DNA of 64,000 bases from Nocardia brasiliensis NBRC 14402 (GCF_000308475.2 NZ_BAFT02000070.1:52368-116367), one strand, 5' to 3'; shown: positions 8,795-16,919, counted from the stretch's first letter. Program-made: numbers and translations. The notes: generated by a model from the letters alone, not told the origin.

Positions 8795-9640
8795 TCAGTC
8801 GGTGTGCAGCCGCCAGAGCGGCGACACCGGTCCGTGGCCCGCGCCGAGGTCATAGGACGCGGCGAGACAGCGGTAGGTCCACTCCTTGGCGAACTCCACG
8901 GCCTCGGGCACCGAGTAGCCGTTGGCCAGAGCGCAGGCGATCGCGGCCGCCAGGGTGTCGCCACCGCCGTGATCGTTGCCGGTGCTGATCCGCGGCGCGG
9001 TGAACTCCAGGAAGTCGGCGCCGTCGAACAGCAGGTCGGTGCTGTATTCGGAGGAGCGCAGGTGCCCGCCCTTAACGATCGCCCACTGCGGGCCCAGCTT
9101 GTGCAGCGCCACCGCGGCCTGCCGGGCCGTGGCGTCGTCGGTCACGTCGATACCGGTGATCAGCCGCACCTCGTCGAGGTTCGGGGTGACCACGGTGGCC
9201 AGCGGAATCAGCGTGTTGCGCACGGCGTCCAGCGCTTCCTCGTGCAGCAGCGGATCGCCGTGCATGGAGGCCGCGACCGGATCGACGATCAGCGGAATGC
9301 TGCCGTTGCGGCCGATGCCCACCTCGCCGCAGACCGCCGCGACGGCGTCGATGATCGCGGTCGAGGCCAGCATGCCGGTCTTGACCGCGCCGATCCCGAT
9401 ATCGGTCGCCACGGCGCGCACCTGCCCGGCCACGATATGCGGCGGGATCTCGTGGAAGTCGCTGACTCCCACCGAGTTCTGCACGGTCACCGCCGCGACC
9501 GCCACGCAGGCGTGCACGCCGCACAGTGCCATGGTGCGGGTATCGGCCTGGATACCGGCGCCGCCGCCGGAGTCGGTGCCCGCGATGGTGAGCACCCGGA
9601 CGGGAGTCTCGCCCCCGGGGGTCAGTGGCAACAGCTTCAC
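8795..9640 (-). CDS. thiD: Hydroxymethylpyrimidine/phosphomethylpyrimidine kinase-like (ThiD/PdxK family)
   Basis: 281-residue ribokinase-fold kinase. LTIAGTDSGGGAGIQADT near the N-terminus is the ThiD substrate-site signature, KTGML and NLDEVRLITG follow the family pattern, and HGGGDTLAAAIA near residue 235 is the anion-hole/catalytic loop. ThiD enzymes normally have HGTGC there; this protein has Asp in place of Cys, as in pyridoxal kinases and ribokinase. ThiD phosphorylates HMP twice for the pyrimidine half of thiamine and fits thiC at 35.7 kb, but pyridoxine kinase activity is possible. GTG at 9640 is chosen because the upstream extension is not coding-like. The gene is divergent from the CobW-family gene. 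Confidence 0.75.
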   Translation of the reverse strand: MKLLPLTPGGETPVRVLTIAGTDSGGGAGIQADTRTMALCGVHACVAVAAVTVQNSVGVSDFHEIPPHIVAGQVRAVATDIGIGAVKTGMLASTAIIDAVAAVCGEVGIGRNGSIPLIVDPVAASMHGDPLLHEEALDAVRNTLIPLATVVTPNLDEVRLITGIDVTDDATARQAAVALHKLGPQWAIVKGGHLRSSEYSTDLLFDGADFLEFTAPRISTGNDHGGGDTLAAAIACALANGYSVPEAVEFAKEWTYRCLAASYDLGAGHGPVSPLWRLHTD

Positions 9641-9707
9641 GACACAAACCCTACGGCCGCCGGGGCGGGTCGTGGTGACCAACCGTCCACCCCGCACGGG
9701 TATAGCA

Positions 9708-9726
9708 AATGAAAACCATTATCATT
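9708..9726. promoter_or_regulatory. Zur-type zinc operator overlapping the -10 of the CobW-family gene
   Basis: AATGAAAACCATTATCATT is an AT-rich 19-bp interrupted palindrome (AATGA...TCATT) in a GC-rich background and matches the general form of actinobacterial Zur boxes (TGAAAATnATTTTCA-like). It ends 5 bp before the ATG and contains TATCAT at 9720-9725, 6 nt before the start, a likely -10 of a leaderless transcript. Zur with zinc would then block polymerase directly. Confidence 0.7.
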
Positions 9727-9731
9727 AAGCG

Positions 9732-10931
9732 ATGACCACCTCCCCGCAGCCCGACCTGCTTCCCGTCACCGTGTTGTCCGGCTTCCTCGGTGCGGGCAAG
9801 ACCACGCTGCTCAACCACATCCTCGCCAACCGGGAAGGCCGCCGGGTGGCGGTCATCGTCAACGACATGAGCGAGGTCAACATCGATGCGGCGCTCGTCG
9901 CCGGGCAGGGGCATATGCGCCGCGCGGCGGAGCCGATCGATGAGGGTTGGGGTTCGGGCGACGGGTGGGCCCGCACCGAGGAGAAACTGGTCGAGCTGAC
10001 GAACGGGTGCATCTGCTGCACCCTGCGTGCGGACCTCATCGAGGCGGTCGGCCGGCTCGCCCGTGAGGGCCGGTTCGATCAGCTCGTCATCGAATCCACG
10101 GGCATCTCCGAACCGATGCCGGTGGCCGCGACCTTCGACTGGGAATTCGAGGACGGCTTCAAGCTCGGCGATATCGCGCGGCTGGACACCATGGTGACCG
10201 TGGTCGACGCGTCCACCTTCCTGCCCGAGGTGGCGCGCGGGCAGGCGCTGGCCGACCGGAATCTGCAAGCGGGCGAGGGCGATGCGCGCACCATCGCCGA
10301 CCTGCTGGTCGATCAGGTGGAATTCGCCGACGTGCTGCTGGTGAACAAGACCGACCTGGTCGGCGACGCCACGGTCGGGCGGGTGGAAGCGACTGTGCGC
10401 AAACTCAATCCGCGTGCGCACGTGCTGCGGACGCGCAACGGCGTGGTCGCACTGGACGAGGTGCTCGGGACCGGCCGCTACAACCCGGTGGTCGCGGCCG
10501 AGTCCGACGGCTGGGCGGAGGAACTCGCGGGCGGGCACACACCCGAAACCGAGGAGTACGGCATCCGCAGCCTGACCTATACCGCCGACCGCCCGTTTCA
10601 TCCGCAGCGGCTGTCCGAGGTGCTCGGCACATTACGGGGATTGTTGCGCAGCAAGGGTTTCTGCTGGATCGCCAGTCGCCCGACGCTGGCCGCCATCTGG
10701 TCCCAGGCCGGGCCCAATCTGGTTTTCGAGCCCGCGGCGTGGTGGTCGTCGCTGGAAGTGCCCGCGGGACAGGAGATCGTCTTCATCGGCCTGGACCTGG
10801 ATCGCGAACGGGTGCGTGCGCTATTGGACGATGCGCTGCTCGATGATGCGGAATTCGCTGCGGGACCGGCGGTTTGGGCGAGCTATCCCGATCCGTTCCC
10901 GGCCTGGGGCGCAGTGCACGAGCACCTGTGA
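9732..10931 (+). CDS. CobW/ZNG1-type G3E GTPase metallochaperone
   Basis: 399 residues. Walker A GFLGAGKTT is at 17-25, the metal-binding GCICC motif at 92-96, the Walker B-like VIESTGISEP at about 117-126, and the guanine-specificity NKTD at about 205; the C-terminal CobW_C domain spans about 275-380. This subgroup of G3E GTPases delivers zinc to client enzymes under zinc starvation. The Zur-like box directly before the ATG supports zinc-responsive expression. There is no obvious Shine-Dalgarno, so translation is probably leaderless. The client is unknown; the divergent thiD gene need not be linked. A hairpin terminator follows 7 bp after the stop. Confidence 0.88.
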   Translation: MTTSPQPDLLPVTVLSGFLGAGKTTLLNHILANREGRRVAVIVNDMSEVNIDAALVAGQGHMRRAAEPIDEGWGSGDGWARTEEKLVELTNGCICCTLRADLIEAVGRLAREGRFDQLVIESTGISEPMPVAATFDWEFEDGFKLGDIARLDTMVTVVDASTFLPEVARGQALADRNLQAGEGDARTIADLLVDQVEFADVLLVNKTDLVGDATVGRVEATVRKLNPRAHVLRTRNGVVALDEVLGTGRYNPVVAAESDGWAEELAGGHTPETEEYGIRSLTYTADRPFHPQRLSEVLGTLRGLLRSKGFCWIASRPTLAAIWSQAGPNLVFEPAAWWSSLEVPAGQEIVFIGLDLDRERVRALLDDALLDDAEFAAGPAVWASYPDPFPAWGAVHEHL

Positions 10932-10938
10932 ACGACGG

Positions 10939-10968
10939 CGACCCACGCCCGGTGCGGGGCGTGGGTCG
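10939..10968 (+). terminator. Hairpin terminator after the CobW-family gene
   Basis: Perfect 12-bp stem CGACCCACGCCC / GGGCGTGGGTCG with a GGTGCG loop, lying between convergent genes and likely acting in both directions. Confidence 0.75.
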
Positions 10969-11012
10969 CGGGGCCGGCTGCGGCAGCGGGGCCGCGGCAT
11001 GGTGGCCGGGCC

Positions 11013-11636
11013 TCAGTTGGAGATCCCGGGGGCCTGGCGCAGATAGGTGGTGTCGGTGAGCTGCTCGAGCATGAAACCGGCGATATCGGCCCGGGCGATC
11101 TTCAGCGTGAGACCGCGTTCGCCGGCCGGGAAGCCGCGCCGGAAACCCCCGGTGCGCGGGCCGTCGGTGAAGGCGCTCGGCCGCACGATGGTCCAGTCCA
11201 GGTCGCTGGCTCGCACGTAGGCCTCCTGCTGCACGTGATCGGCGAAGGCCTGGCGCAGCAACAACCCGAACATGACGTACTTCCAGAGGAAGTTCAGGTT
11301 GGCTTTGCTGTCACCGACGCCGAGCGTGGTCTGCACGATCAGCCGCTTCACCCCGGTCCGATTCATCGCCTCGATCACCGCGCGGGTGCCCTCGGCACGG
11401 ATCACACCTTTGCGACCCGCGCCGAGCGAGACCAGCACCGCGTCCTGGCCGGCCACCGCGCGCTGCACCGAATTCGATTCCAGCACATCACCTTCCACGA
11501 TATCGAGCCGCTCGTGCCGCTGCGTGAGGCCGGCCGCGCTCCGGGTGAACGCGGTGACCTGATGTCCCTCGGCGAGTGCCTGCTCGACGACCAGCCGACC
11601 GACGGTGCTGGTGGCGCCGAAGACTGCGATTTTCAT
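11013..11636 (-). CDS. NmrA/BVR-B-like NAD(P)-binding SDR protein
   Basis: 207 residues. MKIAVFGATSTVGRLVVEQA contains the GxxGxxG Rossmann motif of the atypical SDR group that includes biliverdin reductase B-like flavin reductases and NmrA-like sensors. VSLGAGRKG and RLIVQTTLGVGDSKA follow the same fold; the C-terminal ISRADIAGFMLEQL-like helix is typical. AGGAAGAG is spaced 6-7 bp before the ATG. It lies 126 bp downstream of the epoxide hydrolase gene on the same strand; an inverted repeat CTGTTG-N12-CAACAG at 11668-11691 sits in that gap and may be a separate promoter or operator. Substrate unknown. Confidence 0.82.
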   Translation of the reverse strand: MKIAVFGATSTVGRLVVEQALAEGHQVTAFTRSAAGLTQRHERLDIVEGDVLESNSVQRAVAGQDAVLVSLGAGRKGVIRAEGTRAVIEAMNRTGVKRLIVQTTLGVGDSKANLNFLWKYVMFGLLLRQAFADHVQQEAYVRASDLDWTIVRPSAFTDGPRTGGFRRGFPAGERGLTLKIARADIAGFMLEQLTDTTYLRQAPGISN

Positions 11637-11761
11637 GGTTTTTCTCTTCCTGTCGAAAGCTGTTGTGCTGTTGCTGGATCAAGTACAACAGCGCACAGCG
11701 AGACGAACCATGGCTGGGAATCTCGATGACATAAGAGACAGTCTCAGCGGCGTCGGCGCGC

Positions 11762-12847
11762 TCAGCGATACTGCGCGAAGAACTCGGCGATCTCGCCCGA
11801 CATCAGCTCGGGGGCGACGTGGTGCAGGTAGTGCGTGTACACGTCGTGGGTCTTCCAGGACACGATATTGCTGTGATCGCGCTCGGCGAAGCGCCGGATG
11901 CCGTGGAAATCGCCCTTCGAACCCGACAGCGACAGCGGCACCGTGATCGGCTCGGTGGCGTGCTCGGCCCGCGCCTTCTCGAAGTAGTGCCGGATCGCGG
12001 AACCCGCTGTGCCGGTGAGCCAATGGATCGCGATATTGGTGAGCACGAACTCGTCGTCCAGATCCGGGCCGAGCAGCTGGCTGTTCCAGCCGACCAGCCC
12101 GGTCGGCGAATCCATCAGCGCGTGCGCCAGCGTCTGCGGCTGCTGGGACTGCAGGATGTTGAACCCCATCTTGTTCTTGGCGAACCAGTCCAGCGTGGCC
12201 AGCGACTGCGCCTCGTCCTCGGTGAGATCGGCCAACTCGGCCGGGTCGCCGGACGGGAACGAGTAGACCTGGGAAACCTGCACGGCGACAACATGTTCCG
12301 GGTCGACGCGGGCGAGTTCGGGGGAGATCTGGGCGCCGCCGTCGTTGCCGACCGCGCCGTACTTCTCATACCCGAGACGCCGCATCAGCTCGGCCCAAGC
12401 CTTGGCGATCCGGGTGTCGTGCCAACCGGCCTCGGTGGTCGGTCCGGAGAACCCGTAGCCCGGCACCGAGGGAATCACCAGATCGAAGCCCGCGGCGGTG
12501 AGCGGCTCGATGACGCCGAGGAATTCGACGAACGTGCCCGGCCAGCCATGGCTGAGGATCAGCGGAAAAGCGTTGTCCCGCGGCGACTGCACGTGCAGGA
12601 AGTGGATGTTCTGTCCATCGATCTCGGTGGTGAACTGCGGGTAGGCGTTCAGCTTCGCCTCGACCGCGCGCCAGTCGAACCCGTCGCGCCAGTAGTTCAC
12701 CAGGTGGCGGACCCGCTCGACGCTCACCCCGTAGGTCTCGCCCGAGCCGGGGATCTGGTCGGCCCACCGGGTGCGCGCCAGCCGAGCCTGCAGGTCGTCC
12801 AGCTCGGCCTGGTCGATGTTGATGCGGAAAGGGGTGATGGCGGTCAT
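11762..12847 (-). CDS. Epoxide hydrolase (EHN-type alpha/beta hydrolase)
   Basis: 361 residues. The N-terminal EHN domain (FRINIDQAELDDLQARLART, then WRDGFDWRAVEAKLN) precedes an alpha/beta hydrolase core: the oxyanion-hole HGWPGTFVEFL at about 105-115, nucleophile region GNDGGAQI at about 175-182 in which Asp replaces Ser, and a C-terminal catalytic His near HGIRRFAERDH. This is the microsomal-type epoxide hydrolase layout, forming diols from epoxides via an Asp-ester. ATG 12847 is preceded by AGGAGATC. The gene is divergent from a TetR gene with a large shared palindrome between them, so TetR control is very likely. Confidence 0.88.
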   Translation of the reverse strand: MTAITPFRINIDQAELDDLQARLARTRWADQIPGSGETYGVSVERVRHLVNYWRDGFDWRAVEAKLNAYPQFTTEIDGQNIHFLHVQSPRDNAFPLILSHGWPGTFVEFLGVIEPLTAAGFDLVIPSVPGYGFSGPTTEAGWHDTRIAKAWAELMRRLGYEKYGAVGNDGGAQISPELARVDPEHVVAVQVSQVYSFPSGDPAELADLTEDEAQSLATLDWFAKNKMGFNILQSQQPQTLAHALMDSPTGLVGWNSQLLGPDLDDEFVLTNIAIHWLTGTAGSAIRHYFEKARAEHATEPITVPLSLSGSKGDFHGIRRFAERDHSNIVSWKTHDVYTHYLHHVAPELMSGEIAEFFAQYR

Positions 12848-12860
12848 CTGATCTCCTAGT

Positions 12861-12914
12861 GAAACGGAATGCTCTGTTCTGTTTGAACCGTAACAGAACG
12901 GATCATTCCGTTTC
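12861..12914. promoter_or_regulatory. 54-bp nested palindromic TetR operator
   Basis: Two concentric inverted repeats share one centre at 12887/12888: outer arms GAAACGGAATG (12861-12871) and CATTCCGTTTC (12904-12914), inner arms GTTCTGTT (12876-12883) and AACAGAAC (12892-12899). Read another way, each flank holds its own operator-like dyad, AACGGA-TCAT-TCCGTT at right and AACGGA-ATGC-TCTGTT at left. It fills the gap between the divergent epoxide hydrolase and TetR genes. Confidence 0.8.
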
Positions 12915-12932
12915 AAGTGTTATCCTGAAATC

Positions 12933-13577
12933 ATGCCGAAAACATCCGATGCCCCAGCTCAGAAGGGTCTGCCCGGGCGCAAGGCGCAGGCCGCCCGCAA
13001 CGACGGGATCATCCTGGCGGCCGCGCGGGCAGTGTTCCTGGCCGATGCCAACGCCCCGATCGCGGCGGTCGCCGAACGGGCGGGTGTGGGGATCAGCGCG
13101 CTGTATCGCCGCTATCCGAGCAAGGAGGTGCTGTTGCGCACGCTGTGCCACGAAGGCCTGCGCCGGTACAACGTGGAAGCCGATGCGGCGCTGGAAGATC
13201 CGGACGGCTGGCAGGCGCTGGTCGGCTTCCTGGAGCGGGTCGTCGACGCCGACGTGCACTCGCTGACCGTGCATCTCGCGGGCACCTTCACCCCGGACGA
13301 ATCGATGCTGCCCGACGTGGTGCACGCGGGTGAGGTGAACGCCGAGCTCGTACGCCGCGCACACGGCACCGGAAAGCTGCGTCCGAATGTCACCGCCGAG
13401 GATCTGGGCCTCGTCCTCGAATCGTGCGCCGCCATCGCGATGCCCGATCCGGCCCGTACCGCGCAGTTGCGCCGCCGGGTGCTCGCCATGCTGATCGCGG
13501 GTCTGACCGTCGAGGGCGACCTGCCGGGCCCGCCACCGGCCCCGGGTGAATTCGCCTGGCGCTGGGAACGGCGGTGA
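12933..13577 (+). CDS. TetR-family repressor of the epoxide hydrolase gene
   Basis: 214 residues. After a basic N-terminus (GLPGRKAQAARNDGIILAAA) the HTH spans about 35-75, with IAAVAERAGVGISALYRRYP as the recognition region, and the C-terminal TetR_C domain fills the rest. TATCCT lies 6 nt before the ATG and there is no Shine-Dalgarno, indicating a leaderless transcript whose upstream promoter overlaps the large palindrome. Autorepression plus repression of the divergent epoxide hydrolase is the natural reading. The inducer is probably an epoxide or its precursor, by inference only. Confidence 0.87.
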   Translation: MPKTSDAPAQKGLPGRKAQAARNDGIILAAARAVFLADANAPIAAVAERAGVGISALYRRYPSKEVLLRTLCHEGLRRYNVEADAALEDPDGWQALVGFLERVVDADVHSLTVHLAGTFTPDESMLPDVVHAGEVNAELVRRAHGTGKLRPNVTAEDLGLVLESCAAIAMPDPARTAQLRRRVLAMLIAGLTVEGDLPGPPPAPGEFAWRWERR

Positions 13578-13662
13578 ACCGCTGCGCGAGACCGGTGAGT
13601 TCCGCCGCCCGACTCGGTCTGCACTGGTAGGAATACCGCACCAGGCCGCGAAAGGACCCGCC

Positions 13663-14070
13663 ATGAACTGGACGCTCGAGGTCGTGATCGTCCCCGTATC
13701 GGACGTCGACCGAGCCAAGGAATTCTACGAGCAGAAACTCGGATTCGTCGTGGACCACGACACGGTGTTCGGCGACGAGATGCGCATGGTGCAGCTCACG
13801 CCGCCGGGCTCGGGCTGCTCCATCGTGATCGGCTCGGGCTCCTTCACGACGATGACTCCCGGCTCACTGCAGGGCTTGCAGCTGGTGGTTCCCGATATCC
13901 GGAAAGCCCACGCCGAGTTGACCGCTCGCGGCGTGCCGGTCGGCGAGGTCCAGGTGCTCGGCGAGAACCCGCGGCCGATGCCCGACCCGCTCGACAATGT
14001 CGGCTTCGTGTTCTTCACCGATCCCGACGGCAACGGCTGGGCCGTGCAGCAGATCTCCAGCCGCGCCTGA
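13663..14070 (+). CDS. VOC (glyoxalase/bleomycin-resistance fold) protein
   Basis: 135-residue single-domain VOC protein: VIVPVSDVDRAKEFYEQKLG at the N-terminus is the first beta-alpha-beta unit and FFTDPDGNGWAVQQ at the C-terminus carries the usual DPDGN turn. Such proteins act as metal-dependent lyases, isomerases or dioxygenases, or as antibiotic-binding proteins; the expected metal ligands are not complete enough to assign one. AAAGGA is 9 bp before the ATG. It lies 85 bp after the TetR gene in the same direction and may be cotranscribed with it, and it converges on the thioesterase gene. Confidence 0.8.
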   Translation: MNWTLEVVIVPVSDVDRAKEFYEQKLGFVVDHDTVFGDEMRMVQLTPPGSGCSIVIGSGSFTTMTPGSLQGLQLVVPDIRKAHAELTARGVPVGEVQVLGENPRPMPDPLDNVGFVFFTDPDGNGWAVQQISSRA

Positions 14071-14073
14071 ACC

Positions 14074-14868
14074 CTAACCGCGCGGGGCCAGCAACAGCGT
14101 TTGGGTGCTGCGTCCGAGCGGGCCTTTTTCGTCGTACAGTGCGGATTCGGCGAGCCCGATGCCGTGCGGCTGCGGGTAGGTGGCCGCATCGAGGCACACC
14201 CATTCCCCCGCGGGCTGGCGATGCAGCGTGACGGTCAGGTCGGTGTTGATGAACAGATACGCCGACCAGTCCAGTACGGAGCTGACGCCGTTGCCCGAAT
14301 CGGCGGCGGCCAGCGCGCGTTCCAACGGGCTCGGGTCGGTGCCCGCGACGATCGGGTACTTCAGCCGGATCCAGCAGATAGCCGGGCCAGGGTCTACGAA
14401 AGACCCTGTGATGAAACGGTATTCGATACCGGTGTGGAACCCGACCGGCTGATCGGATGGGAACGGCTCCGGTGTGGCGTGCGCCGGTCCGGGACGCAGA
14501 CCCTGCGGCAGGATCCGTTCGGGCAGTTCGAGCTCCGGGTCGGCGCGTTTGAATCGCCAGGCGTTGGCCTGCATCACCGGGCCGCGGTCGGTCGACAACG
14601 TCGCTTCGATCAACTCGACGCTACGGCCCGGTCGCGCCACGCGAGTCCGGACGGTCAGCGGCGCGAGCGGTACCGGGCCGAGAATCTCCACCGACACCCG
14701 GCCGACCTGGAAGCCTTCGCGCGGCTCGCACCGCTCGATCGCGTGGCCGAGCAGCGCGGACGGCGGGCCGGCGTGCTGCGCGTCCGGTGACCAGGGCCCG
14801 CGGGTCAGTTCGGTCGAGACGAACCGCTGCGGATCAGCCGGATCGGGCACGTAGAAGGCGTCGCTCAC
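14074..14868 (-). CDS. Acyl-CoA thioesterase, TesB-like double hotdog
   Basis: About 264 residues from GTG 14868 (ATG 14898 would add 10). The start region DAFYVPD then TELTRGPWSPDAQHAGPPSALLG is the N-terminal hotdog signature of actinobacterial TesB-like proteins; the second hotdog spans about 140-260, including DWSAYLFINTDLTVTLHR with the conserved NxDLT catalytic neighbourhood. It should hydrolyse acyl-CoA or acyl thioesters. AAGGA lies 11 bp before the GTG. It lies about 105 bp downstream of the KasA-like synthase on the same strand, so both may belong to one TetR-controlled unit. Confidence 0.8.
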   Translation of the reverse strand: MSDAFYVPDPADPQRFVSTELTRGPWSPDAQHAGPPSALLGHAIERCEPREGFQVGRVSVEILGPVPLAPLTVRTRVARPGRSVELIEATLSTDRGPVMQANAWRFKRADPELELPERILPQGLRPGPAHATPEPFPSDQPVGFHTGIEYRFITGSFVDPGPAICWIRLKYPIVAGTDPSPLERALAAADSGNGVSSVLDWSAYLFINTDLTVTLHRQPAGEWVCLDAATYPQPHGIGLAESALYDEKGPLGRSTQTLLLAPRG

Positions 14869-14973
14869 GTCGTTGTCCGTCCTTCGGTTCGGCGGCATTG
14901 CTGGTGGTACGTCGTCAACCGTTGTACAACGGCCGCTGCGCACCCGGGATTCCGGGCTCCGCCGCGCGGCCGG

Positions 14974-16218
14974 CTAAACCCGGCCGAAGGCCAGCGCGAC
15001 GTTGTGCCCGCCGAACCCGAACGAATTGTTCAGCGCGTACTCGATCCGCTGGGCGCGCGGCGCGCCCGCCACGATATCCAACTCGATCGCCGGGTCCTGG
15101 TGGTCGAGATTCAAGGTGGGCGGGACGATCTGATCCCGCAGCGTCAACATGGTGACCAGCGATTCCAGCGCGCCGACCGCGCCGATCGAGTGGCCGAGCG
15201 CGGATTTGGGCGCATAGACCGAGGCCTCGGGGGCGACCGCGGCGATCGCGTTGGCCTCGGAGGCGTCGCCGATCGAGGTCGAGGTCGCGTGGGCGTTGAC
15301 GTGCTGGATATCCGAAGCCTGCAGTCCCGCCGTCTGGATCGCCTTGCGCATCGCGCGGGCCGCGCCGACTCCCTCGGGTTCGGAAGCGACGATGTGGAAG
15401 GAGTCCGAGGTGATGCCCGCACCCAGCACGCGCCCGTGGATCTCGGCGCCGCGCGCCCGCGCGTGCCGCTCCGATTCGAGTACCAGCAGCGCGCCCGCCT
15501 CGCCGAAGACGAACCCGTCCCGGTCCCGGTCGAACGGCCTGGACGCCCGTTGCGGTTCGTCGTTGCGGGTGCTCATCGCGCGCATGATGGCGAAGCTGGC
15601 GATCGGCACCTCGTGGATATGCCCTTCCACCCCGCCCGCCACCACCACGTCGGCCTCGCCGGTCCGGATCAGGCGCCACGCGTTCGCGATCGCTTCCGAA
15701 CCGGACGAGCAGGCCGAGACAGGCGCGAAAACGCCTGCCTTGGCGCCGATTTCGAGGCCGACCGTGGCGGCCGGGCCGTTCGGCATCACCATCGGCACCG
15801 AGAGCGGCGGCACCTTCCGGTAGCCGCCGCCGCGCATCGCGTCGACCGCGCCGATGAGCGCGTCCGCGCCGCCGAGTCCGGTGCCGATCGCGACCGCCAG
15901 CCGCTCGCCGTCCACCTCGGGCGCGCCCGCACTGCGCCACACTTCGCGGCCCAGCACCAGGGCCAGCTGTTCGACGTAGGACAGTCGCCGCTGTTCGACC
16001 CTGGTCAGGTGGGCGCCGGGCGGCGTCGTCAACTTGCCGCCGATGCGCACCGGCAGGTCGTAGTCGCGCACGAAATCGTCGGTCAGCTCGCCGATCCCGC
16101 TGTGCCCGAGCAGCAACTCGGACCAGGTCGTGTCCATGTCGCCGGCCAGCGAGGTGGTGGCCGCGTAGCCGGTGACGACGACGGAGTCCCGAGTTTCTGA
16201 AGCGATCGTTACAGTCAC
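14974..16218 (-). CDS. KasA/KasB-like beta-ketoacyl-ACP synthase
   Basis: 414 residues, close to the 416 of KasA. The Cys-His-His triad is complete: VSACSSGSEAI (about residue 170), HVNAHATSTSIGD (about 310) and NNSFGFGGHN near 400. KasA-type enzymes extend long acyl-ACP with malonyl-ACP in mycolate or fatty acid synthesis, but here the gene stands alone rather than in the usual fabD-acpM-kasA-kasB-accD6 operon. It starts at GTG 16218, and the second to sixth codons overlap a TetR-type palindrome. It is divergent from a TetR gene and upstream of a TesB-like thioesterase. A role in a side pathway (lipid tailoring or polyketide) is inferred. Confidence 0.85.
   Translation of the reverse strand: MTVTIASETRDSVVVTGYAATTSLAGDMDTTWSELLLGHSGIGELTDDFVRDYDLPVRIGGKLTTPPGAHLTRVEQRRLSYVEQLALVLGREVWRSAGAPEVDGERLAVAIGTGLGGADALIGAVDAMRGGGYRKVPPLSVPMVMPNGPAATVGLEIGAKAGVFAPVSACSSGSEAIANAWRLIRTGEADVVVAGGVEGHIHEVPIASFAIMRAMSTRNDEPQRASRPFDRDRDGFVFGEAGALLVLESERHARARGAEIHGRVLGAGITSDSFHIVASEPEGVGAARAMRKAIQTAGLQASDIQHVNAHATSTSIGDASEANAIAAVAPEASVYAPKSALGHSIGAVGALESLVTMLTLRDQIVPPTLNLDHQDPAIELDIVAGAPRAQRIEYALNNSFGFGGHNVALAFGRV
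16197..16214. promoter_or_regulatory. Secondary TetR operator inside the ketosynthase start
   Basis: CTGAAGCGATCGTTACAG is an imperfect copy of the perfect palindrome 36 bp away (centre to centre) and covers the first codons of the ketosynthase gene. Confidence 0.6.
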
Positions 16219-16232
16219 GATGTCATGAATAC

Positions 16233-16250
16233 CTGTAGCAATCGCTACAG
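16233..16250. promoter_or_regulatory. Primary TetR operator
   Basis: CTGTAGCAATCGCTACAG is a perfect inverted repeat (7-bp arms CTGTAGC/GCTACAG, 4-bp spacer) ending 7 bp before the TetR ATG and overlapping TACAGT (16246-16251), the likely -10 of that gene. Confidence 0.8.
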
Positions 16251-16257
16251 TCAACCC

Positions 16258-16821
16258 ATGGCCCGGCCCCTGGATCACGTCAAACGCGCCGAACTGCTCG
16301 CCGCCGTGGTGCGCTACATCGCCGATCACGGTCTCGTCGACCTGTCCCTGCGGCCGCTCGCCGCCGAACTCGGCACCAGCTCGCGGATGCTGATCTATTA
16401 CTTCGCCACCAAGGAAGAGCTGCTGGTGCAGGCACTGGCGACACAGCGGCCCGACCTCGTCACGCTGTTCGCCGAGGTCGCCGACGCGGCCGCGCTCCGC
16501 GCCCGGCTCTGGGATTTCTGGCAGGCGAACGCCGCGGGGGACGGGCGGATCAGTGTCCGGGTGATGTTGCAGGTGCTCGGCGCGGCCTGCGCGGCCGAGA
16601 GTCCCTACGCGGAATACGCGAAGGCGGCGATCGCGACCTTCATCGCCGCACTGGCCGACGGGCTGCGCGGTCTCGGGACGGTCGACGATCCGGAATTGGT
16701 TGCCACGCTGCTCATTTCGGGACTGCGCGGCATTCTGCAAGACCGTCTCGTCACCGGCGACAGCGAGCGCGCGGACCGCGCCGCGCGCCTGCTGATCGAA
16801 CAGTCGCTCCCGCTGTCCTGA
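16258..16821 (+). CDS. TetR-family regulator, divergent from ketosynthase
   Basis: 187 residues with an N-terminal HTH at about 10-55: VRYIADHGLVDLSLRPLAAE followed by LGTSSRMLIYYFATKEELL, which ends in the YYF recognition-helix signature. The C-terminal domain is alpha-helical with unknown ligand. ATG 16258 is chosen since an earlier in-frame ATG at 16225 would place the operator inside the gene. No Shine-Dalgarno is seen and TACAGT ends 6 nt before the ATG, so the message is probably leaderless and autoregulated through the overlapping palindrome. Target: the ketosynthase (and possibly thioesterase) gene. Confidence 0.87.
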   Translation: MARPLDHVKRAELLAAVVRYIADHGLVDLSLRPLAAELGTSSRMLIYYFATKEELLVQALATQRPDLVTLFAEVADAAALRARLWDFWQANAAGDGRISVRVMLQVLGAACAAESPYAEYAKAAIATFIAALADGLRGLGTVDDPELVATLLISGLRGILQDRLVTGDSERADRAARLLIEQSLPLS

Positions 16822-16919
16822 ACCGCGTTCGCGCATCGCTGCGTGGTTACTCGGCGTCTTTTGGGCTCGGCTGCGGCGCGGCCGGCACTGCCGCTGCGGC
16901 CGTGCTCCTGCCCGGTGGA

